Origin: Thysanoteuthis rhombus
Taxonomy: Eukaryota > Mollusca > Cephalopoda > Oegopsida > Thysanoteuthidae
Length of the DNA stretch: 64,000 bases
Assembly: GCA_963457665.1 (NCBI GenBank)
Contig: OY735220.1
Location: forward strand, 31,161,716-31,225,715
Reading direction: 5' to 3'
The position numbers were made by a program, and so were the translations under genes. The notes below the pieces were generated by a model. The model did not search any database. It saw only the letters and a program-made list of their open reading frames with translations, and was not told where the DNA came from. This document shows, in pieces, positions 27,401 to 41,200 of this stretch (positions are counted from its first letter, which is position 1; every line of letters begins with the position of its first letter).

Positions 27401-30400
27401 TTATTTATTTATAATGATATATACATTATGCATTTCTATTGCTTTCCTTATGGAAATATCTGTTAAAATTGGTATTTTTGTATCTATATTTCTGTTTAAA
27501 GTGATAAATAATCAGCTTACTCTTCAAAGGGAAAATTTTCCAGTACAGATTACATCTTCATTGAAATGCACCTTTTCAATTACAGAAAATCAAAATTGAT
27601 GATGCCTTGGAACTGACTTGTAGAGTTATTGGTTGTCCCAAACCAACCATCAAGTGGTTCAAGTGAGTAATCAAAAATATTTTCATCTCCATAATTCTTG
27701 ACTATTTTACTATGATTGGATGATTTTAGAACATTCTAATTCATATATATTCAAAACTAAACATTTAGTGTGTGTTTTAAAAGTTGTTTTTAATGTAAAC
27801 AGTTTTGAAAAAAATCCTTTCTTTTTTTGTAAAATAATGTAAAGGAGAGAGACATATAGTTTATATCTTATAAATTTCATCTTAAATTAATCATACACTG
27901 TGACTACAAAATAGAAATAATGTTTGGTGTTATTTACAGGGCTAACATAGAAATCAAACCTAGCTCAAATACAAAGATAATTCAAGAAGGAAATACTTGC
28001 ATCTTGAAAACTTCAAAATTCACCAAAACCGATGTTGGTATTTACAAGTGTGTAGCTACCAATGTTGTTGGATCTGCTGATTGTCAAGCTAAAATTGAAG
28101 GTGAGTTTATGATGAAAAGCGTTTTAGTTTCACTTTTGAAAAATGAAAAAAATAAACATGCAAAAACATTGCGTATCCAATCACTACAGATGAGTACATA
28201 CTTGATTAGTGTGCATTCATGTAATGAATATCAGAACTGTACACAATCATGTAAAATACAATAGTACAAAAGAGTTAGAATCAATTCATTCACTGTTTCA
28301 AAGAATCTTAAAACACAAGGCATTAAAGTTTGAATAATTCTTATTAAAGGCTAAAGGAGTTACAGTTCCTTGAACTATTGTTAAGAAATGCAATATGTAC
28401 ATTAGATATCTCCACTTTATTAATTCCACAGGAATTGTTAATAAATGTATGAGAAGATAATTAATGTTCCTGCATTCATTCATTTGATTCAATAAACCTT
28501 TCAATTTTTTAAGAGATGAGAATACTGTGTCATTATTGATATTGTGATATATAAAATACTTAATATTTGATATTGTATCTTTCTTTAGAATGGGTACCTG
28601 AAAAGAAGAAACCAGTGTTTGAAGAAGTTATCAAATCAGCAGTAAGTAATATGTTACTTGAAATTATTTGGAACAATTTAAATACTTATAAATATAAAAT
28701 GAAATTGATATATTACTATATACTTCTATATAATTCTCTTCCTTCCATATTTCATATTGAAATCCTTTCAGAGCACTTATTTAAAAATATTTTTAAAAGT
28801 CTTAGCTGTTTTATGATATTTTTTATATTCTTCAAATTTTTGATAATTTTGACTTGATTGCCCTTTTCGAATTTTATAGAGTGAAAATTGATTGTAGTTT
28901 TCAATTTATTCATTTTAGAATTTGTTTTTGTAATCATTATTGCTAAAAAATTACTTTTTTTTCATTTTGTATCAAAACCGATGAAGTTATTAAAAATCTT
29001 TTTTTAAATAATTTCAGAATATCAAATTTGATGATATTCTTGAATTGAAATGCAAGGTTACTGGTGAACCCAAGCCAACTATTAAATGGTTCAAGTAAGT
29101 AATTTTAACAAATTCTGTAAAAAAAATTGAAATTATGTTATTCTCATTCAGAGAAATTCAGTGTGTTTTAAATATGATGATAGCCAAGGAAATTACATCA
29201 AAATAATTTTTCTTCTGATCTTTTATAGGGATGGCAAAGAGATTAAGTCAACATCAAACACTAGGATGACTCAAGATGGTTTAATATGCATATTGAAAAC
29301 ATCCAAATTCAGTAAAGCTGATATTGGTACTTACAAATGTGTTGCTACTAATGTAGTTGGCTCTGCTCAATGTGAGGCCAAGGTTGATGGTAAGTATCAT
29401 AAAATTTTCAACTTTAGAAATTAATTTGCAGTACTTAGTTTGTAAGTCTCAAAATTGTAAACATTTACTTTGTATGTTCATTTTATAAAAATTCATTTCC
29501 TATCTGTAAAAAAGTTATATTTATGGAATAAAAGTAGATAGTTCTATAAGCCCCCCCCTAGTTTATTCTGATTATATATATCTATGATATTTGTTGATGT
29601 GTTGCTCTATATGATTTGCTCACTTATTTTTTTTACATTTACACCATTTTCATATAAAATTTAGATAAAAATAATAGGGTTTGGTTCACATGTATTCATT
29701 CATGCTACTTTTTCTCCATTTTGTAGAACTTAAAACAGGACAAAAGAAACCAGTATTTGAAGAAGTTTTCAGCTCATTGGTAGGTGGAGTTTTTATATAA
29801 ATATATAATCATAATTATCATTACTGTCATTATTAAAATATTAGCAGGTTGTCTTAGATTGAAAATAGAAGAATTGAAAATTTTATAGTTTTGGAAGAAA
29901 CATTAACAATTCAATTTGGCTTGTATAACTCTATTTCTTTTGATAATCAAAATTCATTTAATATAAATGTATATGGGTATCTTCTGAACTATGTTTTAAT
30001 TTTGAACGTTCAATATTTGAAATATTCAAAATGACAGTATTTGGTTTTGGCAAAAAAAATTATATTACTTATCAAGTAAGAAAAAATTCTTTCTCAATTC
30101 CAAATTTATGCTAAATAACTAGAGAATGAATAGTTGAGCAATTAAATCAAACTTACTTGAAATATGTGTCAAAGTTTTGAGAACTTTTTCTAGATGGAAA
30201 AAATATTGTTTTATATTGAACTTGCTTTGAAAAATGATCTGTTAAAAATCACAGTTATGTTCTCAAACTCAAATTATGCTCCTGCTGAATATAAAAACTA
30301 TATTTTAACATTTTTTGTATATTAATTTCAGAATATGCGAATCAATGAAGCATTTGAGCTAAAATGTAAAGTGACCGGTGAGCCAAAGCCAACTATCAAG

Positions 30401-33400
30401 TGGTTCAAGTGAGTAACTTGGCAAAGTTTTTTTTATTTTTTTATTTTAAAAAATAGTAAAATTTATAAAAAAACAGTCCATCTATATTTGTGAGTAATAT
30501 ATAAAAGTGTAACCTTTATAATTGTCAGTTTCAAGGAAAATTCATGCTCCACATTATCAAGAAATGGATTAAGTCTCAATATTTATCATAGTGATATTTC
30601 TTTATAGTTCTTATATTTAGTTTAATTCCATTTTATTAAATATTCACTGTTTTGAAAGACATGAAACAAAAATTTTACTTCACTTATAAATATGCATTTG
30701 ATAAAAATCTTGAAATACTGAAATATTTTTCACAATTCTTGAAATATCTGCAGGGATGGCAAAGAGATCCGACCTACTATGAATACCAAGATTATTCAAG
30801 AGGGTCTGATTTGCATCTTGAAGACTTCCAAATTTACCAAGGCTGATATTGGAACTTACAAATGTGTTGCTACAAATGATGCTGGTACTGCAGAGTGTGA
30901 AGCCAAGGTTGAAGGTAGGTTTAGCTATAAAGAAATTTGACAAGCTCTACAATATTAAATATGAGACTTCTTGAGTGCAACTGCATGTTTTTTTCAACTG
31001 AATATGATTATTATATAATTGTGATTAACTCATAGGAATAATTCAGTTTTTAGAAAAAATTATAAGTACAATTTAAGAGAGGAAAGACTTCTAAAAATGT
31101 GTACTTTATCTTCACTTTAGTTAATAAATGAAAGTATTTATCAACAATTTCTAAAACATGAGAATACATTTTATTTATGAATGCTGTAAAATTTAATCAA
31201 CTTGTTATTTATCTTGATCAAAATGTTCACTAAAATCTAAACCTATGAAAAAAGCAAAAATTGTCATATGAATAATAAAAAAAGTAGTTGTAGTATTAGG
31301 GAACATTAATCACCAAGCTTAAAGTTATAGTTTAGTAACTGATCTAAAATGGATTATGATAAGAGAGAGAAAAATAGAAAGTAAATACTTATGAGTGAGT
31401 TTTAAAGAAGAGATTATTGTACATATTTTTTATATTGTATTATTAATCTGAATAGTGAAAGTATTAAAGGTAGAATAAAAGAAAAAGGCTCAGGGTGTTA
31501 CATTCTCTTAGACTATTGTGAAGAAATGCAATATGTACATAAGATATCTTGACTTGAAATTCATTGCACTGTAACTGTAAATGAATGTATGTGCAGATAA
31601 GTGATGTTCTGATATTTATCCATTGAATTTATCATATCTTTCAGTTATTAACTGATGAGAACGCATAGTCATTGTAATACTTGAAATACTTGATATTTGA
31701 TATTTGATCTTTCTCTAGAATTGGTACCTGAAAAGAAAAAGCCTGTGTTTGAAGAAGTTATCAAATCAAAGGTAAGTAAGATGTTAGCTAAAATAATTGG
31801 AACGATTTAAAAAACTTTATCTTATAAATATAAAACAAAATTGATATACTAATAAATAAATCTTTTTCATATCAGAATCTTTTAAAATCTTTTCTTTCAA
31901 AATACCAAATTTCAATTAATTGCCTATTTAGAATTTTATAGTGTTAATATCAATTGAAGTTTTTATTCTATGCATTTTAGAATTCAACATTGAAATCATT
32001 ATTGCTAAAAATTATTTCAATGTTTTCCTATCATATATTAAAAACAATATAGTTATAAGAAATATTTTTTTGAATAATTTCAGGATGTTAAATTTGATGA
32101 TATCCTTGAATTGAAGTGCAAGGTCACTGGTGTACCCAACCCAACCATTAAATGGTTCAAGTAAGTAATTTTTAGAATTCTTCAAATAAAAGTCACACTC
32201 TAAATAAATGAAGGAGAGGATTGAATCTTATCTATAATTGATATTTCCAGGTTCTTATAATTACTTAAACTCCATTTTCATGATGTTGCAAGAAATCAGA
32301 CATTGATTTTGCTTTATTTATAAGTATGCATTTAATAAAAATGGTGAACACTGATGTATTTTCAACTAATCTTGAAATTTCTGCAGGGATGGCAAAGAGA
32401 TCCGACCTACTATGAATACCAAGATCACTCAAGAGGGTATGATTTGCATCTTGAAGACTTCCAAATTTACCAAGGCTGATATTGGAACTTACAAATGTGT
32501 TGCTACAAATGATGCTGGTACTGCAGAGTGTGAAGCCAAGGTTGGAGGTAGGTTTAGCTGTAATGAAATTTGACAAGCTCTACAATATTAAATATGAGAC
32601 TTCTTGAGTGCAACTGCATGTTTTTTTCAACTGAATATGATTATTATATAATTGTGATTAACTCATAGGAATAATTCAGTTTTTAGAAAAAATTATAAGT
32701 ACAATTTAAGAGAGGAAAGACTTCTAAAAATGTGTATTTTATCTTCACTTTAGTTAATAAATGAAAGTATTTATCAACAATTTCTAAAACATGAGAATAC
32801 ATTTTATTTATGAATGCTGTAAAATTTAATCAACTTGTTATTTATCTTGATCAAAATGTTCACTAATATCTAAACCTATGAAAAAAGCAAAAATTGTCAT
32901 ATGAATAATAAAAAAAGTAGTTGTAGTATTAGGGAACATTAATCACCAAGCTTAAGGTTATAGTTTAGTAACTGATCTAAAATGGATTATGATAAGAGAG
33001 AGAAAAATAGAAAGTAAATACTTATGAGTGAGTTTTAAAGAAGAGATTATTGTACATATTTTTTATATTGTATTATTAATCTGAATAGTGAAAGTATTAA
33101 AGGTAGGATAAAAGAAAAAGGCTTAGGGTGTTACATTCTCTTGGACTATTGTGAAGAAATGCAATATGTACATAAGATATCTTGACTTGAAATTCATTGC
33201 ACTGTAACTGTAAATGAATGTATGTGCAGATAAGTGATGTTCTGATATTTATCCATTGAATTTACCATACCTTTCAGTTATTAACTGATGAGAACGCATA
33301 GTCATTGTAATACTTGAAATACTTGATATTTGATATTTGATCTTTCTCTAGAATTGGTACCTGAAAAGAAAAAGCCTGTGTTTGAAGAAGTTATCAAATC

Positions 33401-35193
33401 AAAGGTAAGTAAGATGTTAGCTAAAATAATTGAAACGATTTAAAAAACTTTATCTTATAAATATAAAACAAAATTGATATACTAATAAATAAATCTTTTT
33501 CATATCAGAATCTTTTAAAATCTTTTCTTTCAAAATACCAAATTTCAATTAATTGCCTATTTAGAATTTTATAGTGTTAATATCAATTGAAGTTTTTATT
33601 CTATGCATTTTAGAATTCAACATTGAAATCATTATTGCTAAAAATTATTTCAATGTTTTCCTATCATATATTAAAAACAATATAGTTATAAAAAATATTT
33701 TTTTGAATAATTTCAGGATGTTAAATTTGATGATATCCTTGAATTGAAGTGCAAGGTCACTGGTGTACCCAACCCAACCATTAAATGGTTCAAGTAAGTA
33801 ATTTTTAGAATTCTTCAAATAAAAGTCACACTCTAAATAAATGAAGGAGAGGATTGAATCTTATCTATAATTGATATTTCCAGGTTCTTATAATTACTTA
33901 AACTCCATTTTCATGATGTTGCAAGAAATCAGACATTGATTTTGCTTTATTTATAAGTATGCATTTAATAAAAATGGTGAACACTGATGTATTTTCAACT
34001 AATCTTGAAATTTCTGCAGGGATGGCAAAGAGATCCGACCTACTACAAATACTAAGATCACTCAAGAGGGTATGATTTGCATCTTGAAGACTTCCAAATT
34101 CACCAAGGCTGATATTGGAACTTACAAATGTGTTGCTACAAATGATGCTGGTACTGCAGAGTGTGAAGCCAAGGTTGAAGGTAGGTTTAGTTGCAAAAGA
34201 AATCGACGAGCCCTACAAAATTATATACAAAGCTTCCTAATTGCAATAGTGTGTTTTCAACCGAATATAATTGACTATTATATAATTGTAATCAACTGTT
34301 AGGAACAATTCAGTTTTTAGAAAAAAAGATTATTGTTATTCAAGAGAAGAAAGACTCATAAAGATGTTTACTTACTCTTATTGATAATTAAAAATATTTC
34401 TAATTCAATGTATGTGAATGCATCGTTTTTTTGGAGACTAATTCAATTAACTTTGCCATTTTCTTTATTAAAATGTTTATCAATGACTAAACCTTATAAA
34501 AAAAGTAAAGTATTTTTGAGTGCATTTTTTTTAAATACTCAGCCTAAAGTTATCGGTTAGTATTACTTATGAGAAAGTGGATAAATAAAGATGCATTATT
34601 TTTTATTTTTGTTTAGGTTGAAGCCTAATAACAAACACATCTAAATGAGAAAATTTGTTATATTCTGATGTTGAATATTTGAATTTGGATTTTGGTTGAG
34701 TAGTGCTCCAAGATTCTTTTACTTTCTCTCTTTGATGTTAATACATTTCAACCAATTCATATAAAACATTGTGTTAACATCAGATGGGAAAAAGAGATTG
34801 GATTGTTGGAGCAAAAGTTGGAATGTTAATGACTCTTCCCAAAGTTATAGACATTATCAGTAATATTGTTTAAAAAGTTCTTTAATCAATTAGTTGATGA
34901 TTTTCTATAAAAATTCTTAAATAAAATTCAAAATGAGTCCAATACTTCTTGGAAAGATGAATTAAGAAGTTGATGATAAAGATGGTCATTTTTATCTTTA
35001 TTTACTCCTACAGAATTGAAACCTGGAAAGAGGAAACCAGTCTTTGAAGAAGTTATTAAATCAATTGTAAGTAAATATTTTATTTTTTTGATTTAATATC
35101 AGCTAATTTCAGTAGACTAATCCCACTTTCTTTTGTTTTATCATAATATAAGAAAAATTGTTTAGAACCATTGCACAAAGTAAATGCATGTAC

Positions 35194-35236
<43 letters not shown>

Positions 35237-38200
35237 GTATATATATTTGTATAAGTATTATAGGTCCACTGCTCAACGAAGACCTTTCTGAACTTCATTT
35301 ATGCCAAGCATGGCTGTACTAACCCCTGCCATATTGTACTGACAAGCCAATCTAACTCATCACTCCATCTTCTGTCTGGTTTTATCTTTCTGCATTTGCT
35401 ATCTCTTGGGAACCAATCTGCACCATCTTTCAGTATATCTCCCTGTTTAGTAAATGCTTTCTAACCAATCATTATATGTTGTTTCATTTTGCTTTCATGG
35501 TCTTCCTTCTAACTTTATCAACTGATCTAAATAAATGTATTCCTCAAACTCTTCCAAATCTTCCTCCTTTATTCTTATGATCATTTTCATGATGTTACGC
35601 ATGCATTTACACATTTAAATAAATTATTCTTTTCTTTTTTTTCAGTTGGTCAAAATTGAGGGAACCTTTGAATTACAATGCCAAGTTACCGGTGATCCCA
35701 AACCTAAAATAAAATGGTTTAAGTAAGTAAAATGTCTTTGATTTATTGAAAAAAAGCATTTATTCTGATAAAAAAATAATCATCTAATGAAAATATTTGC
35801 TTGAAATATTTATGTCACTGATTGCAATTTCTTATTCTAATACCCTGTGCAAAAAAAACAAACATATTTATTATCAATTATTAGATTTAGTTTGAGGTTG
35901 GTTTGTGAACCAGATTGTTTATTATATTCTCTTTAAATTATTTTCATAGGGATGGTAAAGAGATTAGATCAACTAGCAGCACAAAAATTATTCAAGAAGA
36001 CAAGATCTGCATCTTGAAGAATTCCAAATTTAGCAAAGCTGATATTGGTAGTTATAAATGTGTTGCTACAAATGAAGTTGGTACTGCTGAATGTGAAGCC
36101 AAAGTTACTGGTAAGTTGGAAATTTTAGAATATTTAAACATGATTTATATAGAAAAATTAGAGGAATTATCATTTGTTTCAATCCGAACATATTCAATGA
36201 ATGTACAAATAAGTCTCAATTGAAATTATTACTGTAATAGAATGAAGTAGTATTTAAAAAGTTGAAACACAACATTTTTATTATTGAAAAATAATTTTGT
36301 GCAGATTTTGAAGTATATTTTTTTGATGTATACGAACACATATAATCAGCTTGCATGTAGCAGTTTGAAAAGCACATATTTCTAGTAAGTAGCGAGAGAT
36401 GCCTAAACAATACTTGAACTTTTCTATGAGTCATAAACACTTCTCGCAAATCTTTTGAAGGAGAGAACAAGATCTACCTATTGGTTGTTTGCATACAATC
36501 ATTTATATCTATGATATACATGCACTTACATACACATATGGTAATAACTCTCCAATACATGCTGTATACAAACATATAAAAATTGACTTTCATTAAAATT
36601 GTTTACTTAAACTTACAAAAATTGATTTGATTAGGTGTGTAGTCAATGATATACAGAGAGATGCAAAGGCCAGATTTGCAAATATTGATTCCAATATTTT
36701 GGATTAACAATAGGCAAGAAAAAGTAGAATTCCAAATGTCTTTATTGCTGCTTTTTCTACTATATTCATTTAGTAACAATCACAGAATTTATTTAACTGA
36801 GTAAGAATATGGAAAAAACTTTCTATAAATCTCTTAAATTGTTTTGCTTGATTTTTCTTATACTCCTTTTTACCACAAATGTAGATTGCAATTCTTTTAC
36901 AGATTGCATCCTACCTTTGATACTTGGAGGTCCTTACTTCCCTGTTTGGTTTAAATCTTACTCTCTCAATTGTTTTTTGTTTTTTTTAATAATTACATAA
37001 GATATGTTTGAAAAAATCAGGTCCACTATGAATAATGAGATAACTCTTGATTATTACGTAAATAATTTATCCGGGTTCTTTTTATTATATCAGACTATTG
37101 TATTTGCATTTAGTGTCTACCATTGTACAATTTGTTTTTTTTAATGAAAATCAAATGTACACTGTAATTTATATACAATTTGCTAATTCATATTCATTTT
37201 ATTTTCAGAGGAGACAAAGAAACCAGAATTCCAAGAAGTTATTAAGCCAGTTGTAAGTATTAATAATACTTTTGATAATCTTATATGCTGAATAGCATTT
37301 GTTTTTGTTCAGGGAAAACATTATCTATTTGTATGAATAACCAGTAATAATAATTAATAGTAGGAGTAGGTGAGTGTTTATTTCTATCAAAACAATAATT
37401 CATTTTTAGATTGAGTGTTTTTATAGTTTAGAAAGAGATATAAACTCTTTCTTTGGAAACTTAAATTAGATATTCATTATCATCTGCCATAGAATTTAAT
37501 TTTTATTTAAAAAATCAGCTGAATTTATTTAAAAAGTTTCTTTTGAATATGTTTTTGTTCATATGGTTTTTTGCGTAAAGTAATAACTTTCTTGTTTCTA
37601 TTCATTTGGAGGTGTTTTTAATATAAATGTATTAATACACTTTTGATAATTATCTATAAAAGCTTAATTTGTTTTATTTTGCACTTTTTAGGTTGTTAAA
37701 ATTAATGATGTGTTGGAACTAAGCTGCGTAGTCATTGGACAACCAAAACCAATCCTCAAATGGTTCAAGTAAGTAATAAAAGTTGACTTTTTATTGAACT
37801 TTTATTATTTGGCGAGAATGTTTACTTTGATACGTTGTTCCAATAATAATTACAATGATTTATGTTTATAATTGTGATATTAATTAGCAGACGTTTTTAT
37901 TGCACTTTTAAAAAATTCATATTTAATAACTATTTTTGTATGCAACAGGAATGGCATAGAGATTAAATCATCTTCCGTGACCCGGATGATGCAGGAAGGA
38001 TCTATCTACACCTTGAAAACATCTAGAGTTAGTAAAACAGATGTAGGTACTTACAAGTGTGTGGCTTCCAATACAGCTGGTTCTACTGAGTGTGAAGCTC
38101 AAGTTACACTTGAGGGTGGTAAGTATATTGTGTTTATTACACTGAAAAGTTTGATTTTAATTGAAGAGAATATTAAACTAAAATAGAACAAACAAGCAGT

Positions 38201-41200
38201 AGTTATTTGTACATTATATACAAAGTTATTCTAACCTAAGATAAGTTTAAACTTTACAATAATTACTCAACAGGTAACAAAAATGTTATTTCTATTTTTG
38301 GTATTATGCAATATTCAGCATTTGTGAATTGTAGACTTTTAAATATGATAAACATGTTCATAAAGGCTATTTAGTGGAAAAGTATCTTTAATGAACAATT
38401 CTGTTTGGTCTTTCAAAGTTTATAACATGTTTTTGCCGTAATATAGTTTTCAGTGCATATTTTATTATATAAAATTCAGAGTTCATCTTTTCATTTTGTA
38501 GTAAAAATTGAGTTGTTATTATTTTAATGCTAGGTATATATAGTTAGAACATAGCCATTTAATTTATGTAATCATTTTGAAATCTAAATTGTTTATATTC
38601 CAGAAAAACCAAAAGAAGAAAAAGAGCCAAAAGAAGAAAAAGAGCCAAAAGAAGAAAAAGAGCCAAAAGAAGAAAAGGCGCCAAAGGAAACAAAAGAACC
38701 AGTCAAAAAAGGACAAGCAGCTCCAGTCTTCGAGGAAAATCTACAATCTATCGTAAGTATAGCGATACTTACAAATAATCATTATATGATATACTATACA
38801 TTTGATTTTGATGTTGATTTCTTATTTTACTTGATTTTTAATTGTTTTTTCTCTTGTTACTTGCTATGAATAAAAGTTTCCACCTACATGCCGGTAGACT
38901 AATGTAATACACATTTTTACTTTTCATTATAAAATAATCATAGTGAATAATTTTTCCTTCTTATCTTGTTCATTGCAGACATTTATTGAAGGAGATGCAT
39001 TGGAATTAAAGTGCAAAGTTACTGGTGAACCCAAACCAACCATCAAATGGTTCAGGTATACTATAATTTCTTTAAGTATTTTTTAAAAAAATAGGTTGTT
39101 ATATATTTCATTAAATTTTAATTTTTATTGCCATCTATAGCAGAAATTCTTATTACATGTATTTTGCAAATTTCCTCAATAAATAAATATAATTTTTACG
39201 TATATTTAAGAAAGACAATCAATTTAGTGCAGATAAATATTGATCCTCTCTGGGTATTTGATTACTTTCCACTTGAGAGCTTCTTCATTAAAATTGACAG
39301 CAGTTAAATAAAACATTTTAAACACATCATTTTAATTCATAGTCTTTCTAACTATGATATCAAAGTTATACTGTACATTGAAATGTTATTATATTAATGA
39401 GAAATATTTTTTAATCCTTTTAGGGATGAAAAACAGATATCCTCTTCCACTAATGTGAGATTGGTTCAAGATGGAGCTTTTTGCATCTTGAAGATTGGCA
39501 AAATGACCAAAGATCTAAAAGGTGTTTACAAATGTGTTGCTACAAACACTATGGGAACAGCTGAAACTAAATGCACACTTGAAATTGGAGGTTAGTAGTA
39601 AAGATATTCTTTTTATTTTAGTATCTTTTGGGTACCTCATTCTCATCTGTGTGTATCAAACTGTAGATAAATTCTAATTCATATGTTACTTTTAAAATTA
39701 AACATGATATGTATGCAATTATGATATTTTTTCATTTTAGTACAGCTTATAGAATTATCATTTATCTTAATGAGAATAATTGTTTTTATTTACATCTTAT
39801 TCATTAACAGAAAAAGTAGAAGCTCCAGTTTTTACAAGAAAACTCACAGACAAGGATTGTCGTGAAGGTCGTCCCTTCTCATTTGATGTTGGTGTAAAAG
39901 GTACTCCAACTCCAGAAATCACATGGTATTTTAACCAGAAAACTGTAGAATCTACAGGCAGATATAAATTAGAAACAAAGAAAGCCTTTGCAGATATTCA
40001 GCATTCATTGAAAATTGATTCAGTGGAACTTGAAGATACTGGTAAAATCAAGGCTGTTGCTAGAAATAAGGCTGGCTCTGTAGAAACAGAAGCTACTTTT
40101 ACTGTTGAAGGTAAGGCAATAAATTAATTCTGTTATCTTAAATCTTATATTTCTGTAATGAAATAAATTTGAACTCTCAATGCTCATTTGATATTGCTAT
40201 AGCTCAGAGTGAAATAAAATCAATCCATTCCGAAGATGATATAATTTCTTTCTTTCTCTATTTTAACTATGATACTGTTGAGTTGGTTTATCTATAGAAA
40301 TTTTATGAAGTTGCAAGCTTACCTTTATAGTACTTATGTTAAGAATCAGTAGTGAAAGTAAATAGGAAATATGTAATGTGTAAAATCGTACTTATTCTAA
40401 GGAATAAATCATTTTTGGAAATATTTTTATTGACAATAAGTTGTATTTTTTTGTTATAGAGAGGAAAGAAACACCTAAATTCATCAAGAAACTTGAAAAT
40501 TATGAGATTGATGAATTGGACGAAGTTCGTTTTGAAGTAATTGTATCTGGAAGACCAAAGCCTACTGTTATCTGGTTTGTTTTCATTTTTTTTACTTAAT
40601 TTACTAAGTATAAATTATTTCAAATTATGAATAAATATAAAATTATTCAAGGATTCATATGTGGTAGTTTTAAAATTATCTGATTTTCTCTTCTATAATT
40701 TTATCAAAATCTCTGGAATGTATATATGTATTGAAACAGAAATATCTTATATTCTCAACTCCTTTTAAAAGGATAATAACATGTTGATGCAAAAATACAT
40801 GCTGCATTTTTACTGTTTTCTCTCTTGAAGAATTCAACTTATTTATGCAACGATTTGAGGTAAAATTATCTGTAACTTATCACTTTTTATTATTAATAAT
40901 TGAATTCTTTCCAGGTTAAAAGGAACTAATGAAATTAAAGAAAGTGACACCGTCAAATTCATTGTTGAGGATGATAAACACATCATGGTCTTTAAAAGCA
41001 TTTCTTCTGAAGATGCTGGAATCATTACTGCCCGTGCTGTCAATGCAGCAGGTCAGATGGCTTGTAATGGACGTGTAAAAGTCATTCGTAAGTTGCAGTG
41101 CTTTAATTAATTTTGATCTTTAAAAGGCATTATTATTCTATTTTGTTTTTGTAGATTAAAATGATATGTTTAAATATAGTGAATAAATAATGGTGTTTTC

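Noticed and set aside
30754-34019. Treating the 1,633-bp duplication purely as an assembly artefact
   Set aside because: The copies differ at several exon and intron positions, and a third diverged copy of the exon follows, so a real duplication is more likely. An artefact from two haplotypes is not fully excluded.
36216-37000. Hydrophobic short frames in the Ig19-Ig20 intron as a membrane protein
   Set aside because: They are short, overlapping on both strands, and AT-driven. No signal or family match is visible.
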